A stretch of 64,000 bases of DNA from PALSA-693 sp963781155. Lineage in GTDB: Bacteria; Actinomycetota; Acidimicrobiia; Acidimicrobiales; Palsa-688. The position numbers were made by a program, and so were the translations under genes. Below, piece after piece: positions 53,601 through 61,160 of this stretch (positions are counted from its first letter, which is position 1; each line of letters opens with the position of its first letter). The DNA is taken from contig CAWAEC010000016.1 in the NCBI GenBank assembly GCA_963781155.1, positions 372,001 to 436,000 on the forward strand, given 5' to 3'. The notes beneath the pieces were generated by a model, which made no database searches, was not told the DNA's origin, and saw only the letters and a program-made list of their open reading frames with translations.

Positions 53601-53788
53601 CGCTGTGGCACTTCAACGCCAAGTTCGACCCGGAGTGGCAACCCCGCTACGCCATTTACGACGCGCCCGAGAACCTGCTTGCGGTGGCGATTGCGGTGGC
53701 GCGGGCCGAGTCATTCTGGGAGCTGCCGGTGATCGGGCGCTTCCTGGTGCCTTCGGCGACGGTGGCCCGCAACAGCCAGCCGGCGTAG
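50663..53788 (+). CDS. Metallophosphoesterase-like/MprF-type (DUF2156) membrane fusion protein
   Basis: A 1041-residue fusion. Residues about 37-350 resemble a calcineurin-like phosphoesterase but with altered motifs: DLH is kept (44-46), GDxxD reads GNLFD, GNHD reads GDRD (118-121), and GHxH reads AHTC. TM segments lie near 234-253 and 270-292 within or after it. A polytopic part (about 455-660) follows, and then the C-terminal DUF2156 domain (HGTGTLDYFALRPDKQFFFW onward) of phosphatidylglycerol lysyltransferases. It probably modifies membrane lipids with an amino acid. GTG 50699 is an alternative start. Confidence 0.8.
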   Translation: MRDPSGRTVVASVGALAPQGDITDIPDLLAVPVPVGGRVVVMADLHLRPDPTPAQLAATRSLASAVEAATGPGVLVIAGNLFDSGVEPADALADHPRFVHDLTAYAAGAGRRVIILPGDRDARLAWSTESRAAVVTGLGAELALATELSVQTRSGTRVVRVEPGHNLDALARISDPRNPGESPFAQHWREELLPSVRRRQKGMTGPGTGWLAGMEQLDDPAAFSRFIASRLTYRRLGRSWWLLLAPVVAAIVLRLPTLALRSARAGALSSRLGILVVFTVIELVLLVLLAGAALRRTTRALSALALDEDDRDPNDTARAQARTFVTAGRAALVTAHTCRPELTHLGQGFYANVGSGSEVVTEVPTRLPGLGLPSVFIAYRQAAWVELEAGSDLHARLFFSRQGLPGATILERVLASRSAQCRSDGPEPEVVATFPQGDGWPRAPAAESGYQRIRRTAAFVVLGAGFVSLVSAVIEPFRDRLNLLNRLFPLAVPETAAALAALAAVALIVLARSIRRGQRRAWLVCVALLVAIAVLHLIKGVDVEDALIALGAAGYLWVKRAAFQAKTDVARLGRGLVSVGVAFVLTVVAGTLAVELGTWIESTRHRALHRLPWSVAIRASLERMVGLTGITLPHRLNEFFSPAMATVAAGLGLALVVVLFRPVVQHRHHGGIELLPASLAASASTPPTGLARARAVVARHGTGTLDYFALRPDKQFFFWGDTVVAYAVYGAVCLVSPDPIGPVAEREAAWRAFRSYVDEHGWALGGLGIGEEWLPAYRASGMRDLYVGDEAVVRVEDFTLSGGRFKGLRQAVNRVAKYGYRISFHDPSELDPELRAQLQGVMTKSRRGDVERGFSMTLGRVFDPADAGLLLAVVHAPTGPDDPPDALGSAVAFCQYVPAPGIGGYSLDLMRRDDGLHPNGLIDFAVVATINELRARGGEGLGLNFATMRAVLAGEAGEGVTQRVQAWVLRRMGDSMQIESLWHFNAKFDPEWQPRYAIYDAPENLLAVAIAVARAESFWELPVIGRFLVPSATVARNSQPA

Positions 53789-53810
53789 CCGGGCCCGTCA
53801 GCCGGCCACG

Positions 53811-53980
53811 CCGCCGGCACGCTCATCGCCACCCGCATCGATCCCCCACGCCCCCGCCGGCACGCTCGTCGTCGCCGGCACGCTCGCCGTCACCCGCACC
53901 GCCCCCCCATCGCCGCCAGCACCCCGCGTCGCCGGCACGCTCGCCGTCACCCGCACCGCCCCCCCATCGCCGCCGACACC
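53811..53980. repeat. GC-rich tandem repeat, 57-nt period
   Basis: Two copies identical over 48 nt at 53870-53917 and 53927-53974 (period 57), beginning CGTCGCCGGCACGCTCGCC. Degenerate partial copies lie upstream at about 53813-53854 and 53855-53869. It is non-coding, between convergent genes and directly before the twin hairpins. Confidence 0.8.
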
Positions 53981-53995
53981 CCTAAACGTGCCCAC

Positions 53996-54042
53996 ACGAC
54001 AGAGAAAGGGAGCCCAGCTCGCCAAACCGCTTTCTCTGTCGT
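53996..54042. repeat. Stem-loop element, copy 1
   Basis: 13-bp arms ACGACAGAGAAAG (53996-54008) and CTTTCTCTGTCGT (54030-54042) enclose a 21-nt loop. The same arms recur in copy 2 just downstream. Confidence 0.8.
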
Positions 54043-54069
54043 AATCCACACCCACCCAAACCGGGAGAC

Positions 54070-54117
54070 ACGACAGAGAAAGCATCGACCAGGCGACCGA
54101 TCGCCTTTCTCTGTCGT
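54070..54117. repeat. Stem-loop element, copy 2
   Basis: The arms are identical to copy 1 at 54070-54082 and 54105-54117, with a different 22-nt loop. The conserved arms and divergent loop suggest that the stem is what is selected. It lies 33 bp from the stop of the convergent AbiEi-like gene; a paired bidirectional terminator or a protein-binding repeat are both open. Confidence 0.8.
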
Positions 54118-54149
54118 ACGCCCGCTCGGAGGACCCTCGGACCCAGCAG

Positions 54150-55070
54150 CTATCCCGGTGCGTGCGGCAGAAATCGCCCGACTTCCCGAAGGACGGTCTG
54201 CGTATCCATCTCCGAAGTGAGATGCACGACGCGCCAACCGTGTGCCTCCAGCAGATTCATGCGCAGACGGTCCTGCAGAAACTTGGTCCTCGAGCGGCTC
54301 CGAACGTCCCACCCATCGACCTCGGCCGCGACCCGCCACCAGGGCCACGCAATGTCGAGGCGCAGCAGCTTTCCGTCCAGCACGACCTCGAACTGGGTCT
54401 CAAAGGGGGCGTAGGGGGCGAGGATCCGGATCATTCGTTGCTCGAGCATGCTGTCGGCCAACGGCTCGTCAACGCGATCGGCCAGCAGCTCGCGCAATGT
54501 CCGCACGCCGCCGCGACCCTTGACCCCCACCCGCTCCACGCAAGCCAAAAGACCAGCGACGGTCCACCGGCGGGCAATGGTTCCCTCATCAATGAGCCGC
54601 GAGAGGGCGTCGGGCGGGGTGCGGGCGGCCAGATCGACGACGGTCCGTTCTGGTGATGTGACGCCAACGCCGTGCAACTGGTCGACGTCGCAATCGTCGA
54701 GACGGGCTACCCGGTGGACGATCGCGCCGGGCAGACACGGATGACGAGCGGCTGGAACCGAAATCTCTGGCGAGCGGGGTGCCAGCAGCCCCGGCAGGCG
54801 GTGGATAGCTGCGGCCGTCCCGTGGGAGAGCGCCGAGCCAGGACCGCACAGCAAACCGATCGCGACGGCCTGCTCCCAACCCGAACGGGACTGCCCGCCG
54901 ACCGCATAGACGCCGGGGCGAACTATGCGCAGCCAACCATCCGTACTGCGATCATGTACGGACTTGCCTGACAGGCCACACTGCCGCAGTTGGGCAGCGG
55001 TGACGAGACTGCGCTGGGTTTGCGCGAAACGGAAGACGAGGTCCCAATTGGCTCGCTTCTCTGATCCCAC
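54150..55070 (-). CDS. AbiEi-like antitoxin domain plus DUF559 (nuclease-fold) protein
   Basis: A 306-residue protein common in actinobacteria. The N-terminal winged helix (about 15-60, SLVTAAQLRQCGLSGKSVHDR ... IVRPGVYAVG) matches the AbiEi antitoxin domain; the C-terminal 100 residues have the DUF559/VSR-like pattern LDIAWPWWRVAAEVDGWD...FLQDRLRMNLLEAHGWRVVHLT. No AbiEii toxin gene accompanies it. The usual His after EVDG is Trp. The role is unknown: DNA binding or nuclease. Confidence 0.75.
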   Translation of the reverse strand: MGSEKRANWDLVFRFAQTQRSLVTAAQLRQCGLSGKSVHDRSTDGWLRIVRPGVYAVGGQSRSGWEQAVAIGLLCGPGSALSHGTAAAIHRLPGLLAPRSPEISVPAARHPCLPGAIVHRVARLDDCDVDQLHGVGVTSPERTVVDLAARTPPDALSRLIDEGTIARRWTVAGLLACVERVGVKGRGGVRTLRELLADRVDEPLADSMLEQRMIRILAPYAPFETQFEVVLDGKLLRLDIAWPWWRVAAEVDGWDVRSRSRTKFLQDRLRMNLLEAHGWRVVHLTSEMDTQTVLREVGRFLPHAPG

Positions 55071-55096
55071 GTCCCTAATATTGCATGAAACTCACT

Positions 55097-56956
55097 CTAG
55101 AACAACATGGTGGCTTGCCGGGCCAGGGTGATCACCGGCGAGGAGACGCCGGCGAAGATCGTGAAGGCGACCGAGAGAGCGAGCACGAACCCGACCGGGA
55201 CCGGGATGCGAATCGGCCCCTCGGGAGCCGGTTCGAATGTGGCGTCGGTAGCGTCGGCGGCAGCGGGCGCGGCCTGGGTGGTGGGGCTGGCCTGCGGTGC
55301 CGGCGTGGCCTGCGGTGCTCCCAGGCTGGGATCTGAACCGGCGGTGAGGGGGCTCGCTCCAATGGCCGCAGCCACGGCGGCGGCCGCTGGCACCGGGGCC
55401 GGCGCCGGCACGGCCACGCCCGTCTGCCCGTTGCCGTCGAGCGACGGCACGGGCTTCAAGCCGGCGCTGAGGGCGCCGTCCGTTTCCGGCCCGCCCACGC
55501 CGAGGACGGGCGGGGCGTTGGGGTCCTCCGTCGGATCCGGGCTGTACATGAGCAGCGCCACCCGGAGATAGAAGAAGGCCGCCACCGCGGCCGCCAGCAT
55601 GGCGATGATCGCAAGCGGGTACTGGCCCCGCTGGACCGAGGCCGAGATGACATAGAACTTGGCCAGGAACCCGCTGGTAAACGGCACGCCGGCCTGCGCA
55701 AGCAGAAACACCAGCATGGCGACCGCCAGCAGCGGGCGGCGACGGGCCAACCCGCGGATCGCACCAAGATCGGTGCGGGCCTCCCCCCGTCCCTCGATAA
55801 GGGCCACCACCGCGAAGCTTCCGATGATGATGAACGTGTAGGTAAAAAGGTAGAACAGGGCGCCTGCAGTCCCCTGATTGGATGCGGCCTGTACGCCAAC
55901 AAGCACATAACCGGCCTGGCTGATGGACGAGTAGGCCAGCATCCGCTTCAAATCCTTCTGGGCGATTGCCAGCACCGACCCGCCCAGGAGGGTTATCACG
56001 GCGATCAGCCAGATAGCCGGCCGCCACGTCGCCTCCTGCGCTTGGAGGGCACCCATCAGCACGCGCAGGAGGCCGGCGAAGCCGGCCGCCTTGGCCACCG
56101 CGGCCATGTAACCGGTGAACGGCGTGGGCGATCCCTGGTAGACGTCCGGCGCCCAGAAGTGGAACGGGACGGCGGCAACCTTGAAGCCGAGCCCGACGAT
56201 GAGCAGCGCCATACCGGCGAGGAGCACGCCGTTGTCGGGGACGGTGTTGCGGGCCAGGAACGAGGCGATCTCGACAAACTGGGTCGACCCGGTCGAGCCG
56301 TAGATCAGCGCAATTCCGTACAGGAAAATGGCCGACGAAAACGAACCGAGGATGAAGTACTTGAAGCCGGCCTCGCCCGATTGGGTCCGGCGCCGGTGGT
56401 ACGCCGCCATGACATAGAGGGCGATCGACATGATCTCGAGGCCAAGGAACAGCATGATCAGTCCGCCGGAAGCCGCCATGAGCATGGCGCCCACGCCAGC
56501 GAGGAGCATCAAGACGTAGGCCTCCACGCCGTCGAGGCCCTCTTGGCGGAGATAGCTGTCGGAGCACAGCGCGCTGAGGACTGTTGCCACCGAGACCAAC
56601 AGCATGAAGAAGACGCTGAAGCGGTCGTAGATGACCTGTTGACCGATAGTCAGCTGGGCGTGGCTGGTACCGACGTCGTACCACTGCCAGATGGCGGCGG
56701 CCACTCCCAGGGCGCCGATGACAGCAGTGAGACTGGCGTAAAGACCCGGCCAGGTTCGTTTCGGGAGTACGGCCGAGACGAGCAGCAACACCAGTGAGCC
56801 GATCGCCAGCACCAGCACGGGCAGGATGCTGGTGTACGCAACGGGAATGCGCAGGCTGTTGTTGGCCGTGCAGATGCCGATGACCCGGGAACCCCCGGGC
56901 CCGATCGAACACCCGGTGGATCCAGTCGAAGCCTGGGCCAGAAGAGCGGCGATCAC
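55097..56956 (-). CDS. nuoN: NADH-quinone oxidoreductase subunit N
   Basis: A 619-residue antiporter-like membrane subunit of complex I. It has SDSYLRQEGLDGVEAYVLMLLAGVGAMLMA early, the Lys-bearing central helices, LKRMLAYSSISQAGYVL, and PFTSGFLAKFYVI. The first 15 or so helices match NuoN, but an Ala/Pro/Thr-rich hydrophilic insert of about 110 residues separates the last TM (IPVPVGFVLALSVAFTIFAG) from the rest. The GTG start overlaps the nuoM stop (GTGA). It is the last gene of the operon. Confidence 0.93.
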   Translation of the reverse strand: MIAALLAQASTGSTGCSIGPGGSRVIGICTANNSLRIPVAYTSILPVLVLAIGSLVLLLVSAVLPKRTWPGLYASLTAVIGALGVAAAIWQWYDVGTSHAQLTIGQQVIYDRFSVFFMLLVSVATVLSALCSDSYLRQEGLDGVEAYVLMLLAGVGAMLMAASGGLIMLFLGLEIMSIALYVMAAYHRRRTQSGEAGFKYFILGSFSSAIFLYGIALIYGSTGSTQFVEIASFLARNTVPDNGVLLAGMALLIVGLGFKVAAVPFHFWAPDVYQGSPTPFTGYMAAVAKAAGFAGLLRVLMGALQAQEATWRPAIWLIAVITLLGGSVLAIAQKDLKRMLAYSSISQAGYVLVGVQAASNQGTAGALFYLFTYTFIIIGSFAVVALIEGRGEARTDLGAIRGLARRRPLLAVAMLVFLLAQAGVPFTSGFLAKFYVISASVQRGQYPLAIIAMLAAAVAAFFYLRVALLMYSPDPTEDPNAPPVLGVGGPETDGALSAGLKPVPSLDGNGQTGVAVPAPAPVPAAAAVAAAIGASPLTAGSDPSLGAPQATPAPQASPTTQAAPAAADATDATFEPAPEGPIRIPVPVGFVLALSVAFTIFAGVSSPVITLARQATMLF

Positions 56957-58884
56957 GGTCGAGCTCCAGATGAAGAGGTGGAGGCGGAGGAGGCCGGGGC
57001 GACGGCGACCGGGCGGACGCCACGGCCGGCCGGGACACCTGGCGACGGCAGGGCGACGGTGGCAGCGGCGGCAGTGGCGGCGCCGGCGGGGGTGCGGGCG
57101 GCGGGAGCGGCGGCAGGGCGGGCGGCGGCGGGAGCGGCGGCAGGGCGGGCGGCGGCGGGAGCGGCGGCAGAGCGGGCGGCGAGAGTGGCGCCGGCGGTGG
57201 TCCGGGCGCCGGCGGTGGTGTGAGCGGCGGCCGTGGTCCGGGCGGCGGCCGTGGTCCGGGCGGCAGCAGCGGTACTGGCACCGCGAGCCGAGTGGGTGGC
57301 CGTGGTCAGCCTGGGGCCATCAACACTTTGGTCCGCCGGCACGGAATAGCTCACAGGGGACTGCCCGAATGCAGGCACGTGCGCGGAGGGATCGGCCGCC
57401 TGCACGTGGGCGAGGAGGTGGTTGACCGACGGTGTGACCCGGTCCAGGAACGGACGGGGATAGACGCCAAGGAACACGATCCCTGCCAGCAAGGGTGCGA
57501 CCGCCCCGATCTCCCTCCAGGAGATGTCGCGGACGGCCGCATTGGCCTGGATGCGGATGGGCCCGTGGAACACCCGTTGGTACGCCCACAACAGGTAAAT
57601 GGCACCGGAGATGATGGCCGAAGTGGCGACGACGGCCCACCAGCGATGGGTGATAAATGTGCCGACCAGGACCAGGAACTCACCAACGAAACCGTTGAGG
57701 CCCGGCAATCCAATCGCGCTCATCACGACCACCAGGAAAATGGCGGCCAGGATCGGCATGGATTTCTGCAGGCCCCCCAGCTGGCTGATCTGGAGAGTGC
57801 CCCGACGCTCCCAGAGGATCCCAACCAGAAGGAAGATGGCGCCGGTGGTCAGCCCGTGGTTGACCATCTCCAGGACGCCCCCGGTCACGCCCTGCGCGCT
57901 GAACGCGAAGGTACCGAGCACGATGAAGGCCACGTCCACGATGGACGCGTACGCCACCAGGCGCTTCAGGTCCTTCTGCATGATCGTGATAAGGGCGCCG
58001 TACGTGATCCCGACCGCGGCGAGAGTGAGCAGGACGGGGCCGAGGTCGGTAGCCCCCCGGGGCAAGAGGAACACGCCAAAGCGCAGCAGCCCGTAGGCAC
58101 CGAGCTTGAACAGAATTCCGGCCAGGATCATGGAACCGGCCGTGGATGCCTCGGTGTAGGCGTCGGGCAGCCAGCTGTGGAACGGCACCAACGGGATCTT
58201 GACGGCAAACGCCACGGCGAACACGGCGAAGATGAGCACCTGGTCGGCATGCGGCAGGCCGCCGGCCAGCCGGGCCAGCGTGATCAGATCGAACGTTTCA
58301 TGGCCGTGGTTGGCGGGGGCAGTGAGCAGGACCAGGGCCAGGATGCCCACGAACAGGAAGGCCGACCCGGCAAACGTGTAAATGAAGAACTTCATCGCCG
58401 CGTAGTTGCGGCGGAACCCGCCCCATCCGGCGATCAAGAAATAGCCCGGAACGAGCGTGACCTCGAACATCACGAAAAAGAGGAACAGGTCCATGGAGAC
58501 GAACACGCCCACGCAGGCCGCCTCGAGGAGAAGCATCCAGCCCATAAACGCCCGGGCGTTGCCCACCAGGGTTGGCCCCGCCATGGCTACCGGGAAGAGC
58601 AGTGCGGTCATGGCCACCAGGAACAACGAGATCCCGTCGACACCCACCTCCCACGAGATGCCGAAATCACTGAGCCAGGAGTGTTTGCTGATGAACTGGA
58701 AGCCGGCCTGCCCGGACTGGAAGGCCACGACCAGATAGGCGACGAAGCCCAGCTCGACGACGGCCACCGCCATACCAAGGGGCTTGGCCAGATGCTCGAA
58801 CGCCGACGGAAGGGCCGCCACCACGGCCGCCCCGACCAAGGGCAGGAAGACCATGATGGTGAGGATGGGGATGCTGGAGGTCAC
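56953..58884 (-). CDS. nuoM: NADH-quinone oxidoreductase subunit M
   Basis: A 643-residue proton-pumping antiporter-like subunit. It has the FVMFEVTLVPGYFLIAGWGG region with the conserved Glu, KIPLVPFHSWLPDAYTEAST, LKRLVAYASIVDVAF and LPGLNGFVGEFLVL. The core ends near residue 500; about 140 further residues are Ala/Arg/Thr/Pro-rich repeats with no family counterpart. The GTG at 58884 follows GAGGGGGG and lies 13 nt after the nuoL stop. Confidence 0.93.
   Translation of the reverse strand: MTSSIPILTIMVFLPLVGAAVVAALPSAFEHLAKPLGMAVAVVELGFVAYLVVAFQSGQAGFQFISKHSWLSDFGISWEVGVDGISLFLVAMTALLFPVAMAGPTLVGNARAFMGWMLLLEAACVGVFVSMDLFLFFVMFEVTLVPGYFLIAGWGGFRRNYAAMKFFIYTFAGSAFLFVGILALVLLTAPANHGHETFDLITLARLAGGLPHADQVLIFAVFAVAFAVKIPLVPFHSWLPDAYTEASTAGSMILAGILFKLGAYGLLRFGVFLLPRGATDLGPVLLTLAAVGITYGALITIMQKDLKRLVAYASIVDVAFIVLGTFAFSAQGVTGGVLEMVNHGLTTGAIFLLVGILWERRGTLQISQLGGLQKSMPILAAIFLVVVMSAIGLPGLNGFVGEFLVLVGTFITHRWWAVVATSAIISGAIYLLWAYQRVFHGPIRIQANAAVRDISWREIGAVAPLLAGIVFLGVYPRPFLDRVTPSVNHLLAHVQAADPSAHVPAFGQSPVSYSVPADQSVDGPRLTTATHSARGASTAAAARTTAAARTTAAAHTTAGARTTAGATLAARSAAAPAAARPAAAPAAARPAAAPAARTPAGAATAAAATVALPSPGVPAGRGVRPVAVAPASSASTSSSGARP
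57103..57170. repeat. 27-bp tandem repeat coding the NuoM tail
   Basis: GGGAGCGGCGGCAG recurs at 57103, 57130 and 57157 (period 27 bp). It encodes 9-residue units AAAPAAARP in the minus-strand NuoM tail. A shorter 18-bp repeat (TTAAAR-like units) precedes it in the protein, at about 57190-57260. Confidence 0.75.
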
Positions 58885-58897
58885 CGGGCCGCCCCCC

Positions 58898-60847
58898 TCA
58901 CGTGCCCACTCGAGTCGCCACGTAGGCCAGGATGATGGCCGCGCCGATCCCGATGCCGAGGGCATAGTTGCGGACATAGCCCGTCTGCACGCGGCGCAAC
59001 TGGCGTCCGGTCGCGGCGGTCAACCAGGCGATGCCGTTGACCGTCCCGTCGAAGAGACCCAGGTCGACGTCGTAGCTGAAGGCGTTGGCGACATCGGCGC
59101 CGGGGCCGGAGACGGCGTGAGCGATGCCCTCGTCGATGTACCACCCCTGTGCCAACACGGCCGGCTCCAGCGCCGGCCGGTATGGCGACGGCCGCCACAG
59201 GCGCAGGCCGGCGATCAAGCCGATCACGGCCACGCCCGTCGCGATCGCGCCAATCGCCCACTTGGTGTCGGTGGCCACCGTGAACGGCGTGGCGACGGTC
59301 GCGGGGAAGACGGGGGCCAGCCACTTGTTGAGGAAGTCGAGGCCGCCGAACGGGGCGTTGATCAGCCAGCCGATCGTTGACAGCACGCCCAGGAGCACCA
59401 CCGGGAAGCCCATCGTCCAGGGGGCCTCGTGCGGTGTGACGACCTCGCCCTCAGCCGCGTGAGTCCCGGAAGTGCCGGCAGTGCCGGCGGCGCCGTGCGC
59501 CTCGGCCTGTTCGCTCCATCGGGCCTGCCCGCCAAAGACCAGCATGACCTGCCGGCTCATGTAGTACGCCGTCAGCCCGGCGGTGATCACCCCGAACACC
59601 CACAATGCCGGGCTCTTGTGCCAGGCCGCGGCCAGCACCTCGTCCTTGGACCAGAATCCATCCCAGATCGGAATGGCCGCCAGAGCCAGATAGCCGGCGA
59701 GAAATGCCCAGCGCGTGATGGGCAGGTACCGCCACAGGCCCCCCATCCGTTTCATGTCCTGCTGGTCGTGCAGGGCATGGATGACCGAGCCGGCCGAGAG
59801 GAAGAGGCAAGCCTTGAAGAAGGCGTGCATCACAGTGTGGTAAATGCCCGCCTGGTAATCGCCCGATCCTTCGGCCAGGAACATGTACCCGAGCTGCGAG
59901 ATGGTCGAATAGGCGAGCACCCGTTTGATGTCGTTTTGCGCACACACGATGGTGGCGGCGAACAGGGCTGTCGCCACCCCGATGATGGCGATCGTCCATT
60001 GGGTGGCCGAACTGAAATGAACAATGGGCGCGCTGCGAGCCATCAGGTAGACGCCGGCGGTGACCATGGTGGCGGCATGGATCAGGGCCGAGACCGGTGT
60101 CGGGCCTTCCATGGCGTCCGGGAGCCACATATACAGGGGGATCTCCGCGGACTTGCCCACCGCCCCGAGGAACAGCAAGAGCCCGAGGGCGGTCGCCAAC
60201 TCTCCAGGGAGGGTGGCGTGGCCAGCGGCCAGCGGCGTCAGAATGTTCGAGTAGTTGAACGAGTGAAAGTGCCCGAACATCAAGAACAGGGCGATCATGA
60301 AGCCGACGTCACCAATCCGGTTGGTGACAAACGCCTTCTTGGCCGCAACCGCGGCGCTGTCCCGCTCGAACCAGAACCCGACGAGCCCGTAGGAGCAGAA
60401 GCCGACTCCCTCCCACCCCAGGAATGTGAACAGGTAGTTGTCCGCGAGGACCAGGACGATCATCGAGAACAGGAACAGGTTCATGTAGAAAAAGAACCGG
60501 CCGTAACTCGAGTCGCCTTTCATATAGCCGATCGAGTACAGCGTGATCAGACTGCCCACGCCGGTGACAAAGAGACACCAGGTGATTGACAGCGGGTCCA
60601 GCTGCAACCCGAAATTGGCGTGGAGGTTGTCGACCGGGATCCAGGTGAAAATGTTCTTGTCGACCGTACGGTTGTTCGACGCCCGGCCCAGCAGCGCGGC
60701 CCAAACCACGACGGTGGCCACAAAGGAGCCAGCCGCCATCAACGTGGCGATCCAACCGGACAGCGGGTCTCCGGTGCGCCGCCCACCAAAGAGCAGCGCC
60801 AGCGCGCCCGCCAGCGGCAGCGCCACGATCACATAGGCGGCGTTCAA
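58898..60847 (-). CDS. nuoL: NADH-quinone oxidoreductase subunit L
   Basis: A 649-residue largest membrane subunit of complex I: FTFLGWEGVGFCSYGLVGFWFERDSA, IPLYMWLPDAMEGPTPVSALIHAATMVTAGVYL, IKRVLAYSTISQLGYMF, FFKACLFLSAGSVIHALHDQQDMKRMGG. A C-terminal helix and the lateral-helix region are present and length is normal, except for a small Gly/Ala/Thr-rich loop near residue 460-475. It starts 7 nt after nuoK. Confidence 0.96.
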   Translation of the reverse strand: MNAAYVIVALPLAGALALLFGGRRTGDPLSGWIATLMAAGSFVATVVVWAALLGRASNNRTVDKNIFTWIPVDNLHANFGLQLDPLSITWCLFVTGVGSLITLYSIGYMKGDSSYGRFFFYMNLFLFSMIVLVLADNYLFTFLGWEGVGFCSYGLVGFWFERDSAAVAAKKAFVTNRIGDVGFMIALFLMFGHFHSFNYSNILTPLAAGHATLPGELATALGLLLFLGAVGKSAEIPLYMWLPDAMEGPTPVSALIHAATMVTAGVYLMARSAPIVHFSSATQWTIAIIGVATALFAATIVCAQNDIKRVLAYSTISQLGYMFLAEGSGDYQAGIYHTVMHAFFKACLFLSAGSVIHALHDQQDMKRMGGLWRYLPITRWAFLAGYLALAAIPIWDGFWSKDEVLAAAWHKSPALWVFGVITAGLTAYYMSRQVMLVFGGQARWSEQAEAHGAAGTAGTSGTHAAEGEVVTPHEAPWTMGFPVVLLGVLSTIGWLINAPFGGLDFLNKWLAPVFPATVATPFTVATDTKWAIGAIATGVAVIGLIAGLRLWRPSPYRPALEPAVLAQGWYIDEGIAHAVSGPGADVANAFSYDVDLGLFDGTVNGIAWLTAATGRQLRRVQTGYVRNYALGIGIGAAIILAYVATRVGT

Positions 60848-60854
60848 GACGTTT

Positions 60855-61160
60855 TTAGCCTCTCAGCGAATGGATGTCGTCGGCCGTCTTGGCGGCCCGC
60901 CTGCGGAACATGGCCACGATGATCGCCAACCCGACCACGACCTCGGCGGCCGCGACCACCAAAACGAAGAAGACGGAGGCTTGCCCGCCGATGTCGTCGT
61001 TGAGGCGCGAAAAGGTGACGAAGGTCAGATTCACGGCGTTGAGCATCAACTCCACGCACATGAACATCACCAGCACACTTCGCCGCAAGAGCAAGCCGGT
61101 GGCGCCGACCGTGAAGAGGACGGCCGCCAGTACCAGGTACCACGCTCCGGGGACGGTCAT
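60855..61160 (-). CDS. nuoK: NADH-quinone oxidoreductase subunit K
   Basis: A 101-residue three-helix subunit: YLVLAAVLFTVGATGLLLRR, the conserved Glu in FMCVELMLNAVNL, and AAAEVVVGLAIIVAMFRRR. ATG 61160 overlaps the nuoJ stop by 4 nt. Confidence 0.95.
   Translation of the reverse strand: MTVPGAWYLVLAAVLFTVGATGLLLRRSVLVMFMCVELMLNAVNLTFVTFSRLNDDIGGQASVFFVLVVAAAEVVVGLAIIVAMFRRRAAKTADDIHSLRG

Noticed and set aside
55092..57281. 729-codon frame overlapping nuoN and the nuoM tail
   Set aside because: Pro-rich N-terminus reads the nuoM repeat in another frame; nuoN in its own frame is clearly the gene.
57220..58935. 571-codon open frame antisense to nuoM
   Set aside because: Composition shadow of the nuoM repeats and core; Gln/Asp/Gly/His-rich with no family features.
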